NCBI RefSeq assembly: GCF_031157375.1 | Contig: NZ_JAVIFV010000003.1 | Span: 632,001 to 696,000, forward strand | Direction: 5' to 3' | Source: Sphingosinicella sp. LHD-64 | Lineage (GTDB): Bacteria; Pseudomonadota; Alphaproteobacteria; Sphingomonadales; Sphingomonadaceae | Length of the DNA: 64,000 nucleotides | Part shown: piece by piece, positions 59,735 to 64,000 of the stretch | Layout of the letters: each line of letters opens with the position of its first letter | Numbering within the stretch: position 1 is the first letter of the stretch | The notes under the pieces: generated by a model | Seen by the model: the letters and a program-made list of their open reading frames with translations, nothing else | Databases searched by the model: none | What the model was told of the DNA's origin: nothing | Translations under genes and position numbers: made by a program

Positions 59735-60061
59735 ATGAAACGGGTCGTTTCAGCTGGTCTTGCTGTGATCGTGCTGGCGCTTTCCGCACCCACGCTCGCC
59801 CAGCGGCAGCGGGAGATGGCGGCAACGGCGCGGGTCGCACCCGCCTTCCGCGGGTCCGAGCGGGTGGCGGTCGACGGCCGCGTCTGGCGCTGCCAAGGCG
59901 AGACGTGCACGGGCCGGGTGCCCGCCGACGCGCGCGGCCAGGAACGGGCCTGCACGCGGCTCGGGCTCCAGCTCGAACGGATTCTCGCCTTCGAGGTCGC
60001 CGGCACGCCGCTGTCGCAAGAGACGCTGACGCGCTGCAACCGGGGGCGGCAGCCCGGCTAG
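59735..60061 (+). CDS. Small secreted protein of unknown function
   Basis: A 108-residue protein with a signal peptide (1-22, TLAQ). The mature part contains RVAVDGRVWRCQGETCTGRV and, further on, RACTRLG and LTRCNRG: four Cys that could form two disulfides. Small proteins with this VDGRxWxCxGxxCxG pattern occur in sphingomonads and Caulobacter, where they remain uncharacterised. The stop shares CTAG with the convergent HAD gene. Confidence 0.7.
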   Translation: MKRVVSAGLAVIVLALSAPTLAQRQREMAATARVAPAFRGSERVAVDGRVWRCQGETCTGRVPADARGQERACTRLGLQLERILAFEVAGTPLSQETLTRCNRGRQPG

Positions 60062-60702
60062 GAAGCGGTTCCGTCCGCGAACTTGCCCCGGATCCAGGGC
60101 AGCGCCTTGCCCCAATCGTCGATGCGCGCATGAGCATGGGCAGCCGGTGGCGTCGTCGCGGCGAGGCGCGGCTCGGCGATCATGTGCAGGCGCCACACGT
60201 CAGGCGCGTGCTTGGCGACCGATTCATGGTGGACGGCGAGGTCGTCGACGAACACGGTGACGCTCGGCCGCATCGCCTCGATCAGCTCGCGGACCGGCCG
60301 GCCCTTGCCGCCCTGGTTGCACAGCACGCGGTGGCGGATGTCGAACGCCTCCAATTGGGCGACGCGGTTCGCCTGATAGTCGTCGCCGATATTGGTCAGG
60401 ATCACGATGTCGGCCGCGTCCTCGATCGCGCGCAGCGCCTCCACCGCCCCCGGGACGAGGTTCTGCCGGTGCATCTCGCCTTCGAAGAACATGTCGAGCA
60501 GCGGCCAGACCCGCTCCTCCGGCACGATCCGCCCGTCCTTGTGCCGGAGCGCGCCGGCGAAGCCGGGTGCGTCGAGGGCGAAATGGAGATCGGCCGCCTC
60601 GTCGACCCATTCGGCGAAATGGGTGACGAAATGGAGCAGCACCTCATCGCAGTCGGTGATGAGCAGCGGCCTGCCCTGAGCGTGTCGAACGGGGCGGCTC
60701 AT
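60058..60702 (-). CDS. HAD superfamily hydrolase
   Basis: A 214-residue HAD-fold protein. Motif I is ITDCDEVLL (nucleophile Asp plus the second Asp), motif II VILTNIGDDY, and motif IV FVDDLAVHH. It is probably a cytoplasmic phosphatase of unknown substrate. Its ATG overlaps the DUF3572 stop (ATGA). Residues 2-12 (SRPVRHAQGRP) appear to come from a common intergenic repeat (reverse strand of GCCCTGAGCGTGTCGAACGG) captured within the 5' coding end, so native family members may begin closer to the PLLITDCDE segment. Confidence 0.85.
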   Translation of the reverse strand: MSRPVRHAQGRPLLITDCDEVLLHFVTHFAEWVDEAADLHFALDAPGFAGALRHKDGRIVPEERVWPLLDMFFEGEMHRQNLVPGAVEALRAIEDAADIVILTNIGDDYQANRVAQLEAFDIRHRVLCNQGGKGRPVRELIEAMRPSVTVFVDDLAVHHESVAKHAPDVWRLHMIAEPRLAATTPPAAHAHARIDDWGKALPWIRGKFADGTAS

Positions 60703-60965
60703 GCCTCCAGCCTGCGCCGCGTTTCGGGCAGGTCGGCGGGCGCGACGCCGATCGCCTCGGCACAGGCGACGAGATCCGGCTCGTGCGCCTCGAGGAAGCG
60801 GATCGCCGCGGCCAGCGTCGCCGGCTCCGCGAGGCGCGTGCGCAGATCGTCGGGGGTCAGTCCGGTCAGCGCCAGGAACCGGTCGGCCCGTGCATCGTCG
60901 CCCAGCGTCCAGCCGAGCGCCGACAACGCGATCGCCTCATCGTTATTTGTTTGTTTGCCGTTCAT
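60699..60965 (-). CDS. DUF3572 family protein
   Basis: An 88-residue cytoplasmic all-helical protein. EAIALSALGWTLGDDARADRFLALTGLTPDDLR and AIRFLEAHEPDLVACAEA are the two conserved blocks of DUF3572, a family found in alphaproteobacteria usually beside divK. The function is unknown. It starts at ATG 60965, 17 bases from the divergent divK GTG, and overlaps the HAD gene downstream. Confidence 0.88.
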   Translation of the reverse strand: MNGKQTNNDEAIALSALGWTLGDDARADRFLALTGLTPDDLRTRLAEPATLAAAIRFLEAHEPDLVACAEAIGVAPADLPETRRRLEA

Positions 60966-60982
60966 CGCCTACGAGTGGCCAA

Positions 60983-61450
60983 GTGGGACAAAAAATCCTG
61001 GTTGTCGAGGACAACGAGCTCAATCTGAAGCTGTTCTGCGACCTGCTCCGCGCCCATGGTCACGAGGCCGAGCCGGTGCGCGACGGCCGCGAGGCGATGG
61101 AACGCGCCCGCACCTTCGCGCCCGATCTGGTCGTGATGGACATCCAGATGCCGCATGTCAGCGGCCTCGAGCTGATCGAGCAGATGAAGATCGACGCGGA
61201 GCTCATGACCACGCCGATCATGGCGGTGACGGCCTATGCCGCAAAGGGCGACGAGGAACGCATCCGCGACGCCGGCGCCGAGGGCTATGTCTCCAAGCCG
61301 ATCTCGGTGCTGAAGTTCGTCGAGGCGGTGAACGAGCTGCTGGCGGCCGGCGCCGAACGCACGGCCGAGGCAGCGGACGTCAGCACGGCGCCCGAAACGC
61401 CGGAAGCGGCCGAACTCGAGGATCCGGCCGCTTCCGAAGGGATTAAATGA
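60983..61450 (+). CDS. divK: DivK-type single-domain response regulator with C-terminal extension
   Basis: A 155-residue receiver. QKILVVEDNELNLKLFCDLL, phosphoacceptor Asp53 (VVMDIQMPHVSGLE) and AVTAYAAKGDEERIRDAGAE with the conserved Lys in YVSKPISVLKF are nearly those of Caulobacter DivK, the cell-cycle regulator of PleC/DivJ/DivL. The GTG at 60983 gives the family start. Beyond residue about 125, where Caulobacter DivK ends, a 30-residue Ala/Glu/Pro-rich tail follows, probably disordered. The DUF3572 and rpmG neighbours match the usual alphaproteobacterial context. Confidence 0.93.
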   Translation: MGQKILVVEDNELNLKLFCDLLRAHGHEAEPVRDGREAMERARTFAPDLVVMDIQMPHVSGLELIEQMKIDAELMTTPIMAVTAYAAKGDEERIRDAGAEGYVSKPISVLKFVEAVNELLAAGAERTAEAADVSTAPETPEAAELEDPAASEGIK

Positions 61451-61473
61451 TGGAGTCCGAAACTCCCTTCAAT

Positions 61474-61567
61474 CGTCATCCTGACGAAAGTCAGGATCCA
61501 TGAACGCCAGCCTGGTCCAATTTCGTACCGTGGTGTTCATGGGTCCCGGATCAAGTCCGGGATGACG
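61474..61567. repeat. Palindromic intergenic repeat (CGTCATCCTGACGAAAGTC type)
   Basis: A 94-bp inverted repeat between divK and rpmG. The left arm, CGTCATCCTGACGAAAGTCA then GGATCCATGAAC, pairs imperfectly with the right arm GTTCATGGGTCCCGGATCAA then GTCCGGGATGACG; the outer CGTCATCC/GGGATGACG and the inner ATGAAC/GTTCAT are matched. It is a third class of dispersed palindrome in the window. Lying between two convergent stops, it may serve as a bidirectional terminator. Confidence 0.85.
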
Positions 61568-61594
61568 AGCCGCGGGCATTCGCCCGCAGGCGCG

Positions 61595-61762
61595 TCATTT
61601 GATCTTGGCTTCCTTGAACTCGACGTGCTTGCGCGCGACGGGATCATATTTGCGGAAGGTCATCTTCTCCGTGATGTTCCGCGGATTCTTCTTGGTCACG
61701 TAGAAGAACCCCGTGTCGGCGGAGCTGACGAGCTTGATCTTGACCGTGGTCGGCTTGGCCAT
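61595..61762 (-). CDS. rpmG: 50S ribosomal protein L33
   Basis: A 55-residue ribosomal protein of the large subunit. [20 protein letters not shown] followed by the basic C-terminus ([18 protein letters not shown]) is the L33 family. It lacks the CxxC pairs of zinc-binding L33 and is thus the zinc-independent (C-minus) form. ATG 61762 is the conserved start ([11 protein letters not shown]). The gene is monocistronic and convergent with divK. Confidence 0.97.
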   Translation of the reverse strand: MAKPTTVKIKLVSSADTGFFYVTKKNPRNITEKMTFRKYDPVARKHVEFKEAKIK

Positions 61763-61942
61763 GACAGCCTCTTTCTCGAATGCGGGTGCCTGAAATAAAG
61801 AAAGCGGCGAAACCGCCGCCCTCGCTGCGTCGCGCCTCCTGCCGATCCGAACCGATTCTGTCAAGTGTGCGGAGGCTTAACGGGCCGGTAACCATGATGC
61901 GCGCATGCTGGGGCCGGACGCCCAACAAGCGGGAGCGCGGGC

Positions 61943-62266
61943 ATGCAGTGGGACGAGGACGGGGTGAACGTGGTGCGGGCCGATCTGCATGACCGGCTCG
62001 ACATGCTGCAGAAGGCCGGTGCGAAGCTGACCATGCGCGACTTCGTGTCGCAGCTGGCGACGATCCGCACCATCGCCGGCGCCTACGGCATGATCCCGGT
62101 CGTCTGCCTTGCCGAGGCGCTGGAGCGGGCGGTGCGCAACCAGCCGCGCGGCTGCCCGGCCGACATCTATTTCGAGCGGCTGCGTGACGCGGTCGGCTGC
62201 GGCCCGACCGCGGCCACGGTGAGCGAGCCGATGCTCGCCACCATCTCGCTCCGCATGCGCGCCTGA
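61943..62266 (+). CDS. Small cytoplasmic protein of unknown function
   Basis: A 107-residue protein without signal peptide or membrane segment. It is predicted mainly helical (VRADLHDRLDMLQKAGAKLTMRD, LATIRTIAGAYGMIPVVCLAEALERAV), with two or three Cys. I recognise no domain. GGGAG lies upstream of the ATG. It is followed after ten bases by the TMEM165-like gene and may share its transcript. Confidence 0.65.
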   Translation: MQWDEDGVNVVRADLHDRLDMLQKAGAKLTMRDFVSQLATIRTIAGAYGMIPVVCLAEALERAVRNQPRGCPADIYFERLRDAVGCGPTAATVSEPMLATISLRMRA

Positions 62267-62276
62267 TCCTCAGGCG

Positions 62277-62840
62277 ATGGACGCGCTCGTCACCGCCTTC
62301 GTCGCGGCCTTCCTCGCCGGATGGGGCGATCCGACCCAGCGCGTGACAGCGCGTCTCTCGGCACGGACCGGGCGCCCCGGGCTCGTCATCCTCGGCCTGC
62401 TCGCGGCCATCGTCGCCAGCAGCGTCGTCGCGGGAGCGGCCGGCGTGCTGGTCGCCGGCACCGTCCCGGTCCGCGCGATGAGCCTGATGGTTGCACTGGC
62501 GCTGCTGTACAGCGGCGTTGCCGGCCTGATCCCTCGCCGCGACCCGTCGCTTGGCTCGATGACGCTTCCCGCCGTCCTCATCGCGGCGATCCTCTCCCTC
62601 GCGGCCGAGATGGGCGAGCGCGCCCAGTTCCTGACCTTCGCACTGGCCGGCCGGTTCGACAGCCTCCCGCTCACGGCGGCCGGCGCGGCGGCGGGAACGC
62701 TGGCTGCCTGCCTTCCCGCGGCCCTCCTCGGCGACGCGTTCTTCGGGGCCGTGCCGCTGCGCGCCATCCGCTACGCCGTCGCCGGCCTGTTCCTGATCGC
62801 GGGCTTCATCGTCGCCGTCGGCGCGCTCGGGCTTGCCTGA
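62277..62840 (+). CDS. TMEM165/GDT1 (UPF0016)-like membrane protein with degenerate motifs
   Basis: A 187-residue membrane protein with six predicted helices in two homologous halves, the UPF0016 plan of cation/proton exchangers (Mn, Ca). The two signature motifs ExGD(K/R)(T/S) are altered: the first reads AGWGDPTQ (Glu to Gly15, Lys to Pro19), the second AEMGERAQ (Asp to Glu, Thr to Ala). Since these acidic residues bind the transported cation, transport may be changed or lost. Start ATG 62277 overlaps nothing; the preceding gene ends ten bases before. Confidence 0.75.
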   Translation: MDALVTAFVAAFLAGWGDPTQRVTARLSARTGRPGLVILGLLAAIVASSVVAGAAGVLVAGTVPVRAMSLMVALALLYSGVAGLIPRRDPSLGSMTLPAVLIAAILSLAAEMGERAQFLTFALAGRFDSLPLTAAGAAAGTLAACLPAALLGDAFFGAVPLRAIRYAVAGLFLIAGFIVAVGALGLA

Positions 62841-62866
62841 TCGAAGCCTGGTGGCATGGTGCCGCA

Positions 62867-63895
62867 ATGCGGGCGGCGAAACCGGTCCTTGCAGTGCTGG
62901 CGCTCAGCGCCCTCGTTCTGGCGGGGACGTGGACGGCGGGCTGGTTCTTCGCCCGTCCGATCAACCATCCGGTGCCGCCGCCGGATCCGCCCGGCCGGGT
63001 CGTGCACCTGACCGCCAGCGACGGGGTGCGGATCGAAGGCAGCTACTGGCCGGGCGAGCGGGAGGAAGGCCCGGCGATCCTCCTTCTCCATGGCATCAAT
63101 GCGTCGCGCGAGATGTTCGACGCCCATGCGCGCTGGCTCAACGGTCTAGGTTATGCCGTCCTGGCGATCGACTTCCGCGGGCAAGGCGGGTCCGACGCCG
63201 TGCCGCGCACCTTCGGCTGGAACGAGACCCGCGATGCGCGGGCCGCGCTCGATTTCCTGCGGCGCCTGCATCCCGCGCGCAGGGTCGGGATCATCGGGGT
63301 CTCGATGGGCGGTGCGGCGGCGTTGATGGGCGAGGAGGGGCCGCTGCCGGTCGAGGCGATGGTGCTGCAGGCCGTCTATCCGAACCTGCGCACGGCGGTC
63401 GCCAATCGCGCCAACCGTGCCGGATCGCCGGTCCTCACTTTCTTCGCGGAGCCATTGCTCAGCTACCAGTCCTGGCCCCGCCACGGCGTCCGGCCGGAAG
63501 CGATCTCGCCGATCGGAGGCCTTGCACGCTATCCGGGCGACGTCCTCGTCATCGGCGGCGAAACCGATCTCAGCACGCTCCCGGTCGACACCGTCGCGAT
63601 GTACCGGGCGGCGCCGGGGCGCAAGGCGCTGTGGCTGGTCGACGGCGCCAGCCATGTCGAAACCTCGAACCTCTGGTCGGAACCCTATCGCCGCCATGTC
63701 CGCTGCCTGTTCGCCCGGACGCTCGGGGAACCTGCCCGGGCCCGGCACCGGCCTGCGGTTGATCAGCGGCGCGGCCCGATCGTCACCAGCCAGAAGTCCG
63801 GCACCGCGCCGATCCGGAGCGGCAGGATGCTGGTGCCGAGGCCGGCGCTGACGACGAGCGTACGGCCGTTCTCGTCGATCCGCCCACAGGCATAG
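62867..63895 (+). CDS. Membrane-anchored alpha/beta hydrolase
   Basis: A 342-residue hydrolase. An N-terminal helix (about 5-25) anchors it, followed by VVHLTASDGVRIEGSYWPG, LLHGINASREMF (oxyanion region), GVSMGGAAAL (nucleophile Ser), Asp in GGETDLST and His in DGASHVETSNLW. It resembles the BEM46/YfhR-type or S9-lineage hydrolases of unknown substrate. The last 44 residues (from about 63763) are encoded opposite the 3' end of the metallophosphatase gene and are low-complexity and basic, so the functional domain probably ends near residue 298. Confidence 0.82.
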   Translation: MRAAKPVLAVLALSALVLAGTWTAGWFFARPINHPVPPPDPPGRVVHLTASDGVRIEGSYWPGEREEGPAILLLHGINASREMFDAHARWLNGLGYAVLAIDFRGQGGSDAVPRTFGWNETRDARAALDFLRRLHPARRVGIIGVSMGGAAALMGEEGPLPVEAMVLQAVYPNLRTAVANRANRAGSPVLTFFAEPLLSYQSWPRHGVRPEAISPIGGLARYPGDVLVIGGETDLSTLPVDTVAMYRAAPGRKALWLVDGASHVETSNLWSEPYRRHVRCLFARTLGEPARARHRPAVDQRRGPIVTSQKSGTAPIRSGRMLVPRPALTTSVRPFSSIRPQA

Positions 63896-64000
63896 CGCTC
63901 GCCATAAGCCGACATGGTCGAGATCGCGCCGACCAGGGGCAGCCGGATCTGGCCGCAATGGGTATGGCCAGCGAGCATCAACCCCACATCGCGGGGGAGT
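63763..64000 (-). CDS. Metallophosphoesterase, calcineurin-like (5' end outside window)
   Basis: The last 78 codons of a calcineurin-like phosphoesterase, cut by the right edge. LMLAGHTHCGQIRLP carries the conserved GHxH metal-binding motif near the C-terminus, and the chain continues SAYGERYACGRIDENGRTLVVSAGLGTSILPLRIG, typical of the YkuE/YaeI-type enzymes that may act on UDP-diacylglucosamine or phosphodiesters. Its stop (63763-63765) lies inside the convergent hydrolase gene, an overlap of 133 bases. Confidence 0.88.
   Translation of the reverse strand, partial: LPRDVGLMLAGHTHCGQIRLPLVGAISTMSAYGERYACGRIDENGRTLVVSAGLGTSILPLRIGAVPDFWLVTIGPRR

Noticed and set aside
62321-62866. Possible fusion or frameshift joining the TMEM165-like gene to the alpha/beta hydrolase
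   Set aside because: The hydrolase frame is open upstream only by chance and the stretch lacks coding character; ATG 62867 begins a clear membrane anchor.

Overview
The window is GC-rich, densely coded alphaproteobacterial chromosome, most like a sphingomonad (Sphingomonadaceae/Sphingosinicellaceae). This rests on four TonB-dependent receptors (two of the large Xanthomonas/Caulobacter type), a DivK-type response regulator beside a DUF3572 gene and rpmG, many GTG starts, four-base stop/start overlaps, and the palindromic intergenic repeats common in these genomes. I see no rRNA, insertion sequence, prophage or CRISPR array. One tRNA (Leu, anticodon CAG) is present.

Layout. 1-4.3 kb: copper resistance. 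A multicopper oxidase (cut by the left edge), cueR and the Cu+ ATPase copA overlap by four bases each behind a perfect CueR-type dyad, followed upstream by two small secreted His/Cys-containing proteins. 4.3-16.3 kb: mostly household genes: two-domain L,D-transpeptidase, PilZ protein, tRNA-Leu, NDUFA9-like protein, thioesterase, uppP, a GST-fold protein that may be FzlA, DUF305 protein, maiA, LysR/azoR/SMR, class II aldolase, YCII and LprI-like proteins, and a spinster-type MFS. 16.4-19.7 kb: a TonB-dependent receptor with a coupled alpha/beta hydrolase. 19.9-21.1 kb: a second L,D-transpeptidase and a MAPEG-like protein.

21.1-38.9 kb: an alpha-glucan (maltodextrin) utilisation region. It has GH97 plus a secreted esterase, a divergent LacI regulator, two GH13 enzymes, a receptor, a MalY-like MFS, and then a tightly coupled run of Fe/2-oxoglutarate (PhyH) dioxygenase, zinc alcohol dehydrogenase, esterase and a third GH13, ending with an AraC regulator. 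The non-glycosidase trio is the least expected part and hints that a substituted glucan is processed. TTTGC boxes at exact 10-bp steps occupy the divergent promoter region.

38.9-51.0 kb: an alginate utilisation operon on the minus strand. PL6 and PL17 lyases, an ACS-type MFS, a DEH-reductase-like SDR, a CE12-like SGNH esterase, a receptor and a GntR/FCD regulator lie in series, with a TonB gene divergent. The first five genes overlap by four bases at each junction. ATTGGT/ACCAAT half-sites, like those of UxuR/ExuR, precede both promoters. An esterase here suggests that O-acetylated alginate is deacetylated during catabolism.

51-64 kb: an S9 peptidase; a Cd/Pb-type MerR regulator divergent from a TonB-dependent receptor with a textbook MerR promoter; a RidA-GDPD-DUF482 operon; FtrA; a HAD hydrolase and DUF3572; divK; rpmG; a TMEM165/GDT1-like protein with worn motifs; and an alpha/beta hydrolase overlapping a metallophosphatase cut by the right edge.
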